From: Pandoraea anhela
GTDB lineage: Bacteria > Pseudomonadota > Gammaproteobacteria > Burkholderiales > Burkholderiaceae
Assembly (NCBI RefSeq): GCF_902459655.1
Contig: NZ_CABPSB010000001.1
Coordinates: 124,001-188,000, forward strand
DNA length: 64,000 nt
Direction of reading: 5' to 3'
A program made the translations under genes and the position numbers. The notes below the pieces were generated by a model, which was given only the letters and a program-made list of their open reading frames with translations, did not search any database and was not told the origin of the DNA. How positions within the stretch are numbered: position 1 is the stretch's first letter; each line of letters opens with the position of its first letter. Shown here in pieces: positions 29,202-39,331 of this stretch.

Positions 29202-29212
29202 GTTCGCGCACC

Positions 29213-30112
29213 ATGACGTCAGCGCGCGCCGCTGCCGGGATCGTCGACGCCGGCGGGCCTCTTCCGCCGCAAGCCGACATGCCGCGGGTCAAGGATACGC
29301 CGCGTGGCTGGGTACGCCGCTTCGGCGGCCTGCCCGCCGCCGTGGTGCTCGTCCTCGGCTTCGGCTTGCCGCTCGGTGCGCTGGTCGTCGCCGCGTTCGA
29401 GGGACATGGCGCCGCCTTCTCCGCCATCGCCCTCGACCCGCTGGTGCGCGACGCTTTCGTCAACTCGCTCGCCCTGGCTGTCGGCGCCGGCACCGTCTCG
29501 CTGCTCGTGGGGGTGCTACTCGCCGTGACGCTGGCGCGTCAGACCCCACGCCGTCGCCGCATCTGGCTCGCGGCGATGGGCGTGCCGCTCGCGTTCTCGG
29601 GGCTCGTGATCGCTTACGGCTTCATTCTCGCGTTCGGCCGCTCGGGGTTCGTCACGATGACGCTCGCCTCGCTCGGTGTCGATCCGGTGCGTTTCGGTGC
29701 GCTGATCTATACCGCGCCGGGTCTGGTCGGGGCGTACGCGTATTACCTGATCCCACGTGTGGCGCTGATGGTGTATCCGGCGATCGCCAACCTCGACCGT
29801 CGCCCCATCGAGGCGGCCCTCACGCTCGGCGCGACGCCGCTGCGTGCGATCGTCGACATCGCGCTGCGCGAACTGTGGCCGACGCTGGCCGCTGCGTGGT
29901 GCCTCGTCACCGCGATTGCGCTCGGCACTTACGGCACGGCCCTCGCGCTGGCCGGTACGCAAATCAACATCCTGCCGTTGCTCATGTTCCTGAAGATGTC
30001 GGACGGGCAGACGGATTTCCCTCAAGCCGCCGCACTGTCACTCGTATTGATGGCGGTGTGCAGCGGTGTGCTCGCTCTCGGAGAGTGTCTTGTACGGCGT
30101 CATCCTCAATGA
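29213..30112 (+). CDS. ABC importer permease, second half
   Basis: 299 residues, six membrane segments (RFGGLPAAVVLVLGFGLPL, VNSLALAVGAGTVSLLVGVL and others) with the coupling loop EAALTLGATPLRAIVDIALR. It pairs with the permease at 26049. The ATG at 29213 is used; a GTG at 29198 that overlaps the stop of the binding-protein gene is a possible coupled start. Having one permease first and the other fourth in the operon is less usual than adjacent permease genes. Confidence 0.87.
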   Translation: MTSARAAAGIVDAGGPLPPQADMPRVKDTPRGWVRRFGGLPAAVVLVLGFGLPLGALVVAAFEGHGAAFSAIALDPLVRDAFVNSLALAVGAGTVSLLVGVLLAVTLARQTPRRRRIWLAAMGVPLAFSGLVIAYGFILAFGRSGFVTMTLASLGVDPVRFGALIYTAPGLVGAYAYYLIPRVALMVYPAIANLDRRPIEAALTLGATPLRAIVDIALRELWPTLAAAWCLVTAIALGTYGTALALAGTQINILPLLMFLKMSDGQTDFPQAAALSLVLMAVCSGVLALGECLVRRHPQ

Positions 30113-30662
30113 GTGGTCGGCTGCGGCCCGCCATGCCCTCGATCAACTGGCCGCCCGGCAGGCGGGGCCGTCGCGTCACGTGACCCCCGTCGGCCTCATC
30201 GGCCCGCGCGAAGCTACGCCCGCGCAACTCTACGCTGCACAGCGTATCGGCGAAGCCCTGGCGGCGGCCGGTGTGGCACTGGTGTGCGGCGGCAAGGGCG
30301 GTGTCATGGAAGCCGCCTCGGCCGGGGCTTCGGCCGCCGGCGGCATCGTGATCGGCCTGCTGCCCGAGGATCACGCAGGCGACGCCAATCCGCACCTGAG
30401 CGTGGCCTTGCCTACCGGGCTGGGTATCACGCGCAACGCCCTGATCGCCCGCGCCTCGACCTGCCTCGTCGCCGTGGGCGGCGGGCTTGGCACGCTCTCG
30501 GAAATCGCGCTGGGACTGCAGTGGCGCAAACCGGTTTTTACCGTCCTCGATGCGCCGGCCGTGCCGGGCACCGAGAGTTTCGACGATATCGACGCCCTGG
30601 TCGTGGCCGTTGCCACCTGGCTGAGCGTCACAGGACTTCCCGGAGGTGAGACCCCCGGGTAA
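30066..30662 (+). CDS. LOG-like / TIGR00725-type Rossmann protein
   Basis: Up to 198 residues. The motifs GPREATPAQLYAAQRIGEAL, CGGKGGVMEAASAGAS, IGLLPEDHAGDANPH, LPTGLGITRNALIARAS and GGGLGTLSEIALGLQWRKPV are those of the TIGR00725 branch of LOG/DprA-like proteins, which includes nucleoside-monophosphate phosphoribohydrolases and a molybdenum-cofactor carrier. No ATG exists before the conserved part; a TTG at 30090 with GGAGA upstream or the GTG at 30066 are the candidate starts. Either start lies inside the permease gene, so the two are coupled. It may act on the imported compound, but nothing in the sequence proves that. Confidence 0.78.
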   Translation: MCSLSESVLYGVILNEWSAAARHALDQLAARQAGPSRHVTPVGLIGPREATPAQLYAAQRIGEALAAAGVALVCGGKGGVMEAASAGASAAGGIVIGLLPEDHAGDANPHLSVALPTGLGITRNALIARASTCLVAVGGGLGTLSEIALGLQWRKPVFTVLDAPAVPGTESFDDIDALVVAVATWLSVTGLPGGETPG

Positions 30663-30668
30663 GTAACG

Positions 30669-30717
30669 CCGGCAGTTCGAAAAACCGACCCACACCGGGG
30701 AACTGCCGGTGCGTTTT
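30669..30717 (+). terminator. Probable intrinsic terminator of the ABC operon
   Basis: A perfect 10-bp stem (CCGGCAGTTC at 30669-30678 with GAACTGCCGG at 30700-30709) is followed by TGCGTTTT. The 21-base loop is long for an intrinsic terminator, so efficiency is uncertain. Confidence 0.5.
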
Positions 30718-30757
30718 CGTGATGTTCCTGTTATATAAATTTAGGATCACTAATATT

Positions 30758-31963
30758 ATGAAACGTATTCTTCTCGCTGCACTCGGCCTTGGCGGTATGG
30801 CCGGCATCATGGCTCCCGTCTACGCCCAAAGCAGCGTGACCCTGTACGGTATCGTCGATGCCGGCGTGGGTTATGCCAGCGGTCAGCGCACGGCGACTTC
30901 CAAGGGTGCCGTGGGCGCGCCGATCAATTACACCAACGGTTCGGTCTGGGGCTTCGCGAGCGGCACCTGGTCGGGCGACCGCTGGGGTCTCAAGGGTTCG
31001 GAAGATCTGGGCGGCGGCAATTCGGCCATCTTCCAGTTGGAAAACGGTTTCAACATCGGTAACGGCACGTCGGGTCAAGGCGGTCGCCAGTTCGGCCGTC
31101 AGTCGTGGATGGGTCTGCAAAGCGCCACGCTCGGCAAGCTCACGTTCGGCCGTCAGTACGATACGATCGTCGACTACGTTGGCCCGCTCAGCGCCGGCAC
31201 GTTCGTCACCGGCATGGGCGCGCACCCGGGCGATATCGACCAGCAGGATAACCAGTCGCGCGTGAACAACTCGGTGAAGTGGGCCAGCCCGGTCTACGCC
31301 GGCTTCCAGTTCGGCGCGATCTACGGCTTCGGTGGCCAGCCGGGTAGCGTGAAGAACCAGAACACGTGGGGCTTCGGCGGCCAGTACGCGAGCGGCCCGT
31401 TCGCGATCGGTGTGGGCTTCCTGCAAGCGCAGAACGCCTACGGCGCCTCGGGCACGTGGACCGGTTCTTACGACGGCACGTTCGCCTCGTCGATCAACGA
31501 AGGCTTCGCCTCGGCCGCCAGCCAGCGCATCATCTCGGCCGCCGGCACGTACAGCTTCGGCGCCACCCAGGTCGGCATCCAGTACGGCAACGTGCAGTAC
31601 ACGCCGGGCTCGCTGTCGACGTTCGCCAGCAGCTTCTCGTTCAACACGATCGGCACGACCATCGCGTATCAGGTGACCCCGGCGCTGCGTCTGGCCGGCG
31701 CGTACAACTACACGCAAGGCAGCGACGTGAAGGGCTCGGGCGGTCCGAAGTACCACACGCTGAACTTCGCGTCGTACTACGCCCTGTCCAAGCGCACGTC
31801 GCTCTATGGCCTGGTCGGTTACCAGAAGGCGTCGGGCAGCACGCTCGATACGTTCGGCAACGTTGTCTCGGCGACGGCTTCGGTCGGCGACGTGGGCAAC
31901 GGCATCTCCTCCGCCACGTCGACGCAGACGTTCGTGCGCGTGGGTATCCGTCAGACGTTCTGA
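30758..31963 (+). CDS. Outer-membrane general porin, Burkholderia type
   Basis: 401 residues: signal peptide (KRILLAALGLGGMAGIMAPV, cleavage after VYAQ) then the typical first strand SSVTLYGIVDAGVGYASGQR, a DRWGLKGSEDLGGGNSAIFQLENGF region and a final strand ending in phenylalanine (FVRVGIRQTF). It forms a trimeric 16-stranded channel for small hydrophilic solutes. The ATG at 30758 follows AGGAT; a start at 30719 would put extra residues before the signal peptide. Codon use is strongly biased to C-ending codons, consistent with high expression. The upstream TTATATAAATTTAG stretch is AT-rich for this genome and probably holds the promoter. Confidence 0.95.
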   Translation: MKRILLAALGLGGMAGIMAPVYAQSSVTLYGIVDAGVGYASGQRTATSKGAVGAPINYTNGSVWGFASGTWSGDRWGLKGSEDLGGGNSAIFQLENGFNIGNGTSGQGGRQFGRQSWMGLQSATLGKLTFGRQYDTIVDYVGPLSAGTFVTGMGAHPGDIDQQDNQSRVNNSVKWASPVYAGFQFGAIYGFGGQPGSVKNQNTWGFGGQYASGPFAIGVGFLQAQNAYGASGTWTGSYDGTFASSINEGFASAASQRIISAAGTYSFGATQVGIQYGNVQYTPGSLSTFASSFSFNTIGTTIAYQVTPALRLAGAYNYTQGSDVKGSGGPKYHTLNFASYYALSKRTSLYGLVGYQKASGSTLDTFGNVVSATASVGDVGNGISSATSTQTFVRVGIRQTF

Positions 31964-32284
31964 TTGTCTGAACGGATAGCAGTAGCAGCACCGTTGTACT
32001 TGTAGGGTCACGTTGGACTGTCCCCCGCCGCCCCACGGCGGGGGGCTTGAGTCTCACCTCGGGGACTTCGCGAGAACCGGATCGACACGCAACGTTGTGG
32101 ACATGGTGTGGCGTTGCATGACGCGCCGGCTCACCCTTGGGCACGCTTTCGCACATCCCTCGCACGGCATTGCCTCACGCCGTGCAGTGCGCAGGCGTGC
32201 CGCTTTTTTTCTCCTCTGCGACAGGCGATTGGCTTATCCTTCAGGCTTTCCACCCGCACACTCGTGACCGGAGAGGCCAGCAAG
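31964..32284. other. Intergenic region between porin and hutC
   Basis: 321 bases. It contains the porin terminator candidate at 32022-32044 and the hutC promoter region. An in-frame upward extension of hutC reaches 32108 but reads as arginine- and serine-rich sequence unlike HutC, so I treat it as non-coding. No perfect TTGTATATACAA palindrome occurs here. Confidence 0.5.
32022..32044 (+). terminator. GC-rich hairpin after the porin gene
   Basis: CCCCCGCCG (32022-32030) and CGGCGGGGG (32036-32044) form a perfect 9-bp stem with loop CCCCA. There is no T tract after it, so it may stabilise the mRNA end or act only with Rho. Confidence 0.45.
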
Positions 32285-33040
32285 GTGCCACGTCAAACCG
32301 CCCAGCCGACTGTCGAAACGCTCGCCGAACAGGGGCCCACGCCCCGCTATTTGCAGCTCAAGCAGTTCATCTGCCGGCAGATCGATAGCGGCGCCTGGCC
32401 GCCGCATCACCGCGTGCCGTCGGAAAACGAACTCGTCGAGCAATCCGGTGTGAGCCGCATGACGGTCAACCGCGCACTGCGCGAACTCACCGCCGAAGGC
32501 CGGCTCGTGCGCATGCAGGGGGTCGGCACGTTCGTCGCCGAACCGAAGTCGCATTCACCGTTGCTCGCGGTCAACAACATTGCCGACGAGATCGCCGAGC
32601 ACGGGCATCGCCATCGCGCCGAAGTGAAGCTGCTGCGCGAAGAACTGGCCGGTCCCGAACGGGCGCTGTCGATGGGCTTGCAGGAACGCGAGAAGCTGTT
32701 TCATTCGGTGATCGTGCATTATCAGGACAACGTTCCGGTGCAGATCGAAGACCGCTTCGTCAATCCCGCGCTCGCGCCGAACTATCTCGAGCAGGACTTC
32801 ACCGGGCTCACCCCCAATGCCTACCTCCAGCGCACCTCGCCGCTGACCTCGGGCGAGCATGTCGTGGAAGCTGTGACGGCCACACCGGACGAAGCGCAGA
32901 TGCTGCAAATCCAGCGTACCGAACCGTGCTTGCTGATCCGTCGGCGCACGTGGTCCGGCAAGCGAATCGTTTCGGTCGCGCGCCTGCTGCATCCCGGCTC
33001 GCGTCATCGCCTCGAAGGCCGCTTCGGCGACGTCGAGTGA
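32285..33040 (+). CDS. hutC: HutC, histidine-utilisation repressor (GntR/HutC family)
   Basis: 251 residues. Winged helix at about 20-85 (VPSENELVEQSGVSRMTVNR, ELTAEGRLVRMQGVGTFVAE) and a UTRA/chorismate-lyase-like effector domain (VNNIADEIAEHGHRHRAEVK, EDRFVNPALAPNYLEQDFT) that binds urocanate in known HutC proteins. The start is the GTG at 32285, eight bases after GGAGAGG; an earlier GTG at 32264 is in frame. It lies first in the hut cluster, 182 bases before hutU, and should bind the palindrome at 33169. Confidence 0.93.
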   Translation: MPRQTAQPTVETLAEQGPTPRYLQLKQFICRQIDSGAWPPHHRVPSENELVEQSGVSRMTVNRALRELTAEGRLVRMQGVGTFVAEPKSHSPLLAVNNIADEIAEHGHRHRAEVKLLREELAGPERALSMGLQEREKLFHSVIVHYQDNVPVQIEDRFVNPALAPNYLEQDFTGLTPNAYLQRTSPLTSGEHVVEAVTATPDEAQMLQIQRTEPCLLIRRRTWSGKRIVSVARLLHPGSRHRLEGRFGDVE

Positions 33041-33168
33041 TCCCGGGCTCGCTCGAACGAGCGAGCTTTCTTGCCGCTCGCTTCCCGTTTCCTTCGTCTC
33101 CTTCTTCTCCTGACTAAGCGTCGTTAGCACATCACACCGGCTGCGTGAAAACCCTAGTTCACGGTAAG

Positions 33169-33180
33169 TTGTATATACAA
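33169..33180. promoter_or_regulatory. HutC-type operator before hutU
   Basis: TTGTATATACAA is a perfect 12-bp palindrome 42 bases before the hutU start. HutC of Pseudomonas and Klebsiella binds TTGTAT/ATACAA-type dyads in hut promoters, so this fits repression of hutU and the genes after it, relieved by urocanate. A second partial half-site (CTGTACAAG) follows at 33183-33191. Confidence 0.8.
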
Positions 33181-33222
33181 TACTGTACAAGCCATTCTCC
33201 GCTCAGAACCAAAGGAATCACT

Positions 33223-34902
33223 GTGAGCCAATTCACCCGATATCGCGACGTCACCATTCGCGCCCCGCGCGGCACGCAGCTCAACGCCAAAAGCTGGCTC
33301 ACCGAAGCCCCGCTGCGCATGTTGATGAACAACCTCGACCCGGACGTCGCGGAGAATCCGAACGCGCTCGTGGTCTATGGCGGCATCGGACGCGCCGCGC
33401 GCAACTGGGAGTGCTTCGACAAGATCGTCGAAACGCTCAAGACGCTGGGTGACGACGAAACGCTGCTGGTGCAGTCCGGCAAGCCGGTCGGTGTGTTCAG
33501 GACGCACGCGGACGCGCCGCGCGTGCTCATCGCCAACTCGAATCTGGTGCCGCACTGGGCCACGTGGGAGCACTTCAACGAACTCGACGCCAGGGGCCTG
33601 GCCATGTATGGCCAGATGACGGCCGGTTCGTGGATTTACATCGGCAGCCAGGGCATCGTGCAGGGCACCTACGAGACGTTCGTGGAAGCCGGGCGCCAGC
33701 ACTACGGCGGCAACCTGAAGGGACGCTGGGTGCTCACCGCCGGTCTGGGCGGTATGGGCGGGGCGCAGCCGCTGGCCGCCACGCTGGCCGGCGCCTGCTC
33801 GCTGAACATCGAATGCCAGCAGACGAGCATCGACTTCCGCCTGCGCACGCGCTACGTCGACGAGCAGGCCAAGGACCTCGACGACGCGCTCGCGCGCATC
33901 GCCAAATACACTGCCGAGGGTCAGGCCGTGTCCATCGCGCTGTGCGGCAATGCCGCCGAAATTCTGCCGGCGCTGGTGCGTCGCGGCGTTCGCCCCGACA
34001 TGGTCACCGACCAGACCAGCGCACACGATCCGCTCAACGGCTATCTGCCGATCGGCTGGACGTGGGACGAATACCGCGAGCGTGCCCGCTCGAAGCCGGC
34101 AGAAGTCGTCAAGGCCGCCAAGCAATCGATGGCGGTGCACGTGAAGGCCATGCTGGACTTCAAGGCCATGGGCGTGCCGACCTTCGATTACGGCAACAAC
34201 ATCCGCCAGATGGCCAAGGAAGAAGGCGTGCAGAACGCGTTCGACTTCCCCGGCTTCGTGCCCGCCTACATTCGCCCGCTGTTCTGCCGTGGGATCGGCC
34301 CGTTCCGCTGGGCCGCGCTCTCGGGCGATGCGCAAGACATCTACAAGACGGACGCCAAGGTCAAGGAACTCATTCCGGACGACGCGCACCTGCACCGCTG
34401 GCTCGACATGGCGCGCGAGCGCATCAGCTTCCAGGGTCTGCCGGCGCGGATCTGCTGGGTGGGGCTCGGCCTGCGCGCCAAGCTCGGACTGGCGTTCAAC
34501 GAAATGGTACGCTCGGGAGAACTCTCGGCGCCTGTCGTGATCGGCCGCGACCATCTGGATTCCGGCTCGGTCGCCAGCCCCAATCGCGAGACGGAAGCCA
34601 TGCGCGACGGCTCGGACGCCGTCTCCGACTGGCCGCTGCTCAACGCCTTGCTCAACACCGCCAGCGGCGCGACGTGGGTCTCGCTGCATCACGGTGGCGG
34701 TGTCGGCATGGGTTTCTCGCAGCACTCCGGCGTGGTGATCGTGTGCGATGGCACCGATGCCGCCGCCGCACGCATCGCCCGGGTGCTCAACAACGATCCG
34801 GCCACGGGCGTGATGCGTCATGCCGATGCCGGTTACGACATCGCCGTCGATTGCGCCCGCGAGCACGGCCTGAACCTGCCGATGCTCAATACTGCGAAGT
34901 AA
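33223..34902 (+). CDS. hutU: Urocanate hydratase
   Basis: 559 residues. It adds water to urocanate to give 4-imidazolone-5-propionate, second step of histidine breakdown, with tightly bound NAD+. The NAD+ site [18 protein letters not shown] is at about 174-191, the conserved [20 protein letters not shown] and [15 protein letters not shown] segments follow. The start is a GTG with AAAGGA seven bases upstream; a longer in-frame reading to 33145 runs through the operator and is rejected. It lies between hutC and hutH; hutH follows after 73 bases. Confidence 0.97.
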   Translation: MSQFTRYRDVTIRAPRGTQLNAKSWLTEAPLRMLMNNLDPDVAENPNALVVYGGIGRAARNWECFDKIVETLKTLGDDETLLVQSGKPVGVFRTHADAPRVLIANSNLVPHWATWEHFNELDARGLAMYGQMTAGSWIYIGSQGIVQGTYETFVEAGRQHYGGNLKGRWVLTAGLGGMGGAQPLAATLAGACSLNIECQQTSIDFRLRTRYVDEQAKDLDDALARIAKYTAEGQAVSIALCGNAAEILPALVRRGVRPDMVTDQTSAHDPLNGYLPIGWTWDEYRERARSKPAEVVKAAKQSMAVHVKAMLDFKAMGVPTFDYGNNIRQMAKEEGVQNAFDFPGFVPAYIRPLFCRGIGPFRWAALSGDAQDIYKTDAKVKELIPDDAHLHRWLDMARERISFQGLPARICWVGLGLRAKLGLAFNEMVRSGELSAPVVIGRDHLDSGSVASPNRETEAMRDGSDAVSDWPLLNALLNTASGATWVSLHHGGGVGMGFSQHSGVVIVCDGTDAAAARIARVLNNDPATGVMRHADAGYDIAVDCAREHGLNLPMLNTAK

Positions 34903-34911
34903 GACGGCCCG

Positions 34912-34929
34912 ACAAGCAAGACAAGCAAG
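34912..34929. repeat. 9-bp direct repeat between hutU and hutH
   Basis: ACAAGCAAG occurs twice in tandem, then a drifted ACAGAGACA. It lies in the 73-base gap between hutU and hutH, upstream of the hutH ribosome site. Confidence 0.65.
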
Positions 34930-34975
34930 ACAGAGACAAGACACCCCGACTATGTCGAATCAAGGAATTCCGTCC

Positions 34976-36508
34976 ATGGCAAAACTGTTCGTGACGCCCG
35001 GCGCCCTCACATTGGCCCAACTTCGCGACGTCTATCAGAACCCGACCACCCTCACGCTCGACGAGAACGCCTATGCGGCGATCGACAAGAGCGTCGCCTG
35101 CGTCGAAGGGATCGTGGCCGAAGGCCGCACCGCCTATGGCATCAACACCGGCTTCGGCTTGCTCGCCTCGACGCGCATCGCCCACGAAGACCTCGAGAAC
35201 CTGCAACGCTCGCTCGTGCTGTCGCACGCGGCCGGCGTGGGCGTTGCGCTGGACGATGCCCTCGTGCGTCTGATCATGGTGCTCAAGATCAACAGTCTGG
35301 CGCGCGGTTTCTCGGGCATTCGTCGCAAGGTCATCGATGCGCTCGTCACGCTGGTCAACGCCGAGGTGTATCCGCGCATCCCCCTCAAGGGTTCGGTCGG
35401 GGCATCGGGCGACCTCGCCCCGCTCGCGCATATGTCGCTGCTGCTGCTGGGCGAAGGCCAGGCCCGCTATCGCGGTCAGTGGATGAACGCCCGCGAGGCG
35501 CTCGCCGTCGCCGGTCTGGCGCCGCTGACCCTCGCCGCGAAGGAGGGGCTGGCGCTGCTTAACGGCACGCAAGTCTCGACCGCCTATGCCCTGCGTGGCC
35601 TGTTCGAAGCGGAAGATATGTTCGCCGCCGCGAGCGTATGCGGCGCAATGACGGTGGAAGCCATGCTCGGCTCACGGACGCCGTTCGACGCCCGCATCCA
35701 TGCCGCACGCGGTCAGCGCGGGCAGATCGACGCCGCAGGCGTCTTCCGTCACCTGCTCGGCGAGACGAGCGAAGTCGGTCAGTCGCACGCCAACTGCGAG
35801 AAGGTGCAGGATCCGTACTCGCTGCGCTGTCAGCCGCAAGTCATGGGCGCTTGCCTGACGCAGATCCGTCAGGCGGCCGACGTGCTGGCCGTCGAAGCGA
35901 ACGCCGTGTCGGACAATCCGCTCGTGTTCTGGGAACAGGGCGACGTGATCTCCGGCGGTAACTTCCACGCCGAGCCGGTCGCCATGGCGGCCGACAATCT
36001 CGCGCTGGCGCTGGCGGAGATCGGCGCGCTCAGCGAGCGTCGCATCTCGCTGATGATGGACAAGCACATGTCGCAGTTGCCCGCGTTTCTGGTGGCCAAC
36101 GGTGGCGTGAACTCCGGCTTCATGATCGCGCAGGTAACGGCCGCCGCGCTCGCTTCCGACAATAAAGCCTTGGCACATCCGGCCAGCGTTGATAGTCTGC
36201 CGACCTCGGCCAACCAGGAAGACCATGTCTCGATGGCCCCGAACGCCGGTAAGCGGCTTTGGGAGATGGCCGATAACGTCAAGGGCATCATCGCGATCGA
36301 ATGGCTGAGCGCCGTTCAGGGCCTGGATTTCCGCGAGGGCGTGAAGTCGACGCCGGCCCTCGAACGCGCCCGCGCCCTGCTGCGTCAATCGGTTCCGTTC
36401 TACGATAAGGATCGCTATTTCGCCCCGGACATCGAGGGCGCGAGCGAACTCATCGCGCAGCGGCATCTGAGCGCACTGGTGCCCGCCGGTACGTTGCCGA
36501 GCCTCTGA
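34976..36508 (+). CDS. hutH: Histidine ammonia-lyase
   Basis: 510 residues, as in Pseudomonas putida. It removes ammonia from L-histidine to give urocanate, the first step of the pathway. The MIO prosthetic group forms from Ala-Ser-Gly at 143-145 in [15 protein letters not shown]. Other conserved parts are YGINTGFG (about 54-61) and [20 protein letters not shown] chose the ATG at 34976 (MAKLFVTPG) because AAGGA lies nine bases upstream; an in-frame ATG at 34952 would add eight residues. Confidence 0.97.
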   Translation: MAKLFVTPGALTLAQLRDVYQNPTTLTLDENAYAAIDKSVACVEGIVAEGRTAYGINTGFGLLASTRIAHEDLENLQRSLVLSHAAGVGVALDDALVRLIMVLKINSLARGFSGIRRKVIDALVTLVNAEVYPRIPLKGSVGASGDLAPLAHMSLLLLGEGQARYRGQWMNAREALAVAGLAPLTLAAKEGLALLNGTQVSTAYALRGLFEAEDMFAAASVCGAMTVEAMLGSRTPFDARIHAARGQRGQIDAAGVFRHLLGETSEVGQSHANCEKVQDPYSLRCQPQVMGACLTQIRQAADVLAVEANAVSDNPLVFWEQGDVISGGNFHAEPVAMAADNLALALAEIGALSERRISLMMDKHMSQLPAFLVANGGVNSGFMIAQVTAAALASDNKALAHPASVDSLPTSANQEDHVSMAPNAGKRLWEMADNVKGIIAIEWLSAVQGLDFREGVKSTPALERARALLRQSVPFYDKDRYFAPDIEGASELIAQRHLSALVPAGTLPSL

Positions 36509-36703
36509 GTCACCGCATCAATCGTTTGCATTCCGCCCTGCCGGGGCGAAACGGACAGTGATTCGCGCTCCGGCTTTGTGGCGTACCGGGTTGCCCTCGT
36601 GTGCCGGTCCCTTCAGTTCAGCGACGGGGCCGGTCGGCGTCGCACCCGATTTCCCCTGCCGCCCGCGTATGCGGGCCGGCTCATTAGGCATTCAGGAGAC
36701 AGC

Positions 36704-38083
36704 TTGAAAAACCTGCAACGCAATCTGAGCGCGCGGCATATCCGCTTTCTGGCGCTGGGTTCAGCCATCGGCACCGGCCTGTTCTACGGCTCGGCGTCGG
36801 CCATCCAACTCGCCGGTCCGGCCGTCATTCTCGCTTACATCCTCGGGGGCGCCGCCGTCTATATGGTGATGCGCGCGCTTGGCGAGATGGCCGTGCGCCA
36901 ACCGGTCACGGGATCGTTCGGCCGCTACGCCCGCGACAACCTCGGGCCGCTCGCCGGCTTCCTCACGGGCTGGACCTATATTCTCGAGATGGTCATCGTC
37001 TGTCTCGCGGACGTGACGGCCTTCGGCATCTACATGGGATTCTGGTTTCCGGACGTGCCCCAGTGGATCTGGGTGCTGGGCATCGTGATGCTGATCTGCG
37101 GCCTGAACCTCTGCAACGTCAAGGTCTACGGCGAGATGGAGTTCTGGCTGGCGCTGGTGAAGATTCTCGCCATCGTCGCGATGATTGTGGGCGGGGGTGT
37201 CATTCTGTTGACCGGCGTGCAGATGCACAGCGAGCACGCCCCGGCGGTGAGCAATCTGTGGGCGCACGGCGGTTTCCTGCCCAACGGCTGGGGCGGGCTG
37301 GTGGCCTCGCTCGCGGTGGTGATGTTCGCTTATGGCGGAATCGAGATCATCGGTATCACAGGCGGTGAAGCGAAAAATCCCGACAAGGTGATTCCGCGTG
37401 CGATCAACGCCGTGCCGGCCCGCATTCTCCTGTTCTACGTGCTGACGATGTGCGTGCTCATGACGATCTTCCCCTGGACCGGCATCGGCAGCCAGGGCAG
37501 CCCGTTCGTGCAGATCTTCTCGGGGCTGGGCATCCAGTCGGCCGCGGCCATTCTCAACCTGATCGTGATCTCGGCCGCCGTCTCCGCGATCAACAGCAAC
37601 ATCTTCGGGGCGGGTCGCATGATGTTCGGCATGGCCGAGCACGGTCAGGCACCGGCGATCTTCTCGGCGACCTCACGGCATGGCGTGCCCTGGGTCACGG
37701 TGCTGGTGATGACGGCCGCGCTGCTCGGCGGGGTGGTGCTCAACTACCTGATTCCGGAAGGCGTGTTCCTGATCATCGCGTCCATCGCAACGTTCGCCAC
37801 GGTCTGGGTGTGGCTGATGATTCTGCTCTCGCAGGTCGCCATGCGCCGTCGTCTGTCGGCGCCGGAAGTCGCTGCGCTGAAGTTCAAGGTGCCGCTCTGG
37901 CCGGTCGGCCCCGCGCTCGCCATCGCCTTCATGCTCTTCGTGATCGGGGTGCTCGGGTATACGGAGGACACGCGCGTCGCGCTCTATGTCGGCGCCGGCT
38001 GGATCGTGCTGATGTCGATCGCGTATCAATTCGGTGTCAAACCCAAGGAAGCGCAACTGCGCAACCAAATGCGTCTGGAATAA
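36704..38083 (+). CDS. hutT: Amino-acid permease, probable histidine transporter HutT
   Basis: 459 residues, 12 membrane segments of the APC/AAT family. It opens with [20 protein letters not shown] and [20 protein letters not shown], the family's substrate-binding first segment, close to ProY/HutT. It should carry L-histidine (perhaps proline) inward with protons. The start is a TTG with CAGGAG five bases upstream; the frame upstream to 36578 reads as non-coding. It lies between hutH and hutI, eight bases before hutI, so histidine is the likely substrate. Confidence 0.9.
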   Translation: MKNLQRNLSARHIRFLALGSAIGTGLFYGSASAIQLAGPAVILAYILGGAAVYMVMRALGEMAVRQPVTGSFGRYARDNLGPLAGFLTGWTYILEMVIVCLADVTAFGIYMGFWFPDVPQWIWVLGIVMLICGLNLCNVKVYGEMEFWLALVKILAIVAMIVGGGVILLTGVQMHSEHAPAVSNLWAHGGFLPNGWGGLVASLAVVMFAYGGIEIIGITGGEAKNPDKVIPRAINAVPARILLFYVLTMCVLMTIFPWTGIGSQGSPFVQIFSGLGIQSAAAILNLIVISAAVSAINSNIFGAGRMMFGMAEHGQAPAIFSATSRHGVPWVTVLVMTAALLGGVVLNYLIPEGVFLIIASIATFATVWVWLMILLSQVAMRRRLSAPEVAALKFKVPLWPVGPALAIAFMLFVIGVLGYTEDTRVALYVGAGWIVLMSIAYQFGVKPKEAQLRNQMRLE

Positions 38084-38090
38084 GACTCAC

Positions 38091-39308
38091 ATGAAACGTA
38101 CCTACTGGAAGCACTGCCACGTCGCGACCATGCGCGACGGCCGCTACAACGCTATCGAAGACGCCGTGATCGTCACGCACGGCAAGCAGATCGAGTGGGT
38201 TGGCCCGCGCGGCGAGCGCTCGGCTTCCGGCGCGGATGCATGCGTCGATCTGAACGGGGCGTGGGTTACGCCCGGTCTGATCGATTGCCATACGCACCTG
38301 GTGTTCGGCGGCAACCGCAGCCTCGAATTCGAGCAGCGCCTGCAAGGCGTGAGCTACGCGGAAATCTCGGCAGCGGGCGGTGGCATCAGGCATACGGTGC
38401 GACACACCCGCGACGCGACCGAAGACGCCCTCTTCGCTTCGGCGCGAAAGCGTCTGCTCGCGCTGATGCGCGAGGGCGTGACGACGGTGGAGATCAAGTC
38501 CGGATACGGGCTCGATCTGAACAGCGAGCGCAAGATGCTGCGCGTGGCGCGTCGACTCGGCGAAGCGCTGCCGGTGACGGTGAAGACAACGTGTCTGGCC
38601 GCGCACACCGTGCCGTCGGAATTCGCGGGCAAGGCCGACGAGTATGTGAATTACGTCTGCGCCGAGATTCTGCCGACGCTGGCCGAAGAGCGCCTCGTCG
38701 ACGCCGTCGACGCGTTCTGCGAGACCATCGCGTTCTCGCCGGCGCAGGTGATGCGTGTGCTGCTGCGTGCACAGAAGCTGAAACTCCCGGTGAAGCTGCA
38801 TGCCGAGCAGCTCTCGCCGCTCGGCGGGTCGAGCATGGCGGCGGAATTGGGCGCGTTGTCCGCCGACCATCTGGAGTACATGACCGCCGACGACGCAGCG
38901 GCGATGGGCCGCGCGGGCACGGTTGCCGTGTTGCTGCCAGGGGCGTTCCACATGCTGCAGGAGACGCGTCGTCCGCCGGTCGATCTGCTGAGACGACACG
39001 GCGTCGATATCGCGGTAGCGTCCGATCTGAATCCGGGGACATCGCCCGCGCTGTCGTTGCGTCTGATGCTCAACATGGCCTGCACGCTGTTCGGGCTGAC
39101 GCCGGAAGAGGCGCTGGCGGGTGTCACGCGCCATGCAGCCAAGGCGCTCGGCATGCTCGACACGCACGGCACGATCGAAGCCGGGAAGACGGCGGACTTC
39201 GTTGCGTGGGAGATCGAACGACCGGCGGAGCTGGCTTACTGGCTGGGCGGCGAGTTGCCGTCGCGCACCGTGCGCAACGGCGAATGGCGCGATCTCGCGT
39301 CCGTCTGA
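38091..39308 (+). CDS. hutI: Imidazolonepropionase
   Basis: 405 residues. It opens the imidazolone ring of 4-imidazolone-5-propionate to N-formimidoyl-L-glutamate, third step of the pathway. Amidohydrolase metal ligands are visible: [10 protein letters not shown] (about 66-75), [26 protein letters not shown] and [10 protein letters not shown]. It starts eight bases after hutT. The frame continues upstream through the hutT end, but the ATG at 38091 gives the family length. Confidence 0.97.
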   Translation: MKRTYWKHCHVATMRDGRYNAIEDAVIVTHGKQIEWVGPRGERSASGADACVDLNGAWVTPGLIDCHTHLVFGGNRSLEFEQRLQGVSYAEISAAGGGIRHTVRHTRDATEDALFASARKRLLALMREGVTTVEIKSGYGLDLNSERKMLRVARRLGEALPVTVKTTCLAAHTVPSEFAGKADEYVNYVCAEILPTLAEERLVDAVDAFCETIAFSPAQVMRVLLRAQKLKLPVKLHAEQLSPLGGSSMAAELGALSADHLEYMTADDAAAMGRAGTVAVLLPGAFHMLQETRRPPVDLLRRHGVDIAVASDLNPGTSPALSLRLMLNMACTLFGLTPEEALAGVTRHAAKALGMLDTHGTIEAGKTADFVAWEIERPAELAYWLGGELPSRTVRNGEWRDLASV

Positions 39309-39331
39309 ACCGGCAACGAGGAGACATTTCC

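Noticed and set aside
33154-34944. 596-codon open frame opposite hutU
   Set aside because: Antisense shadow; the plus strand encodes a full-length urocanate hydratase.
38195-39331. Long open frame in phase with hutG running through hutI
   Set aside because: The part before 39332 is arginine-rich shadow of hutI; hutG has its own ATG and ribosome site.
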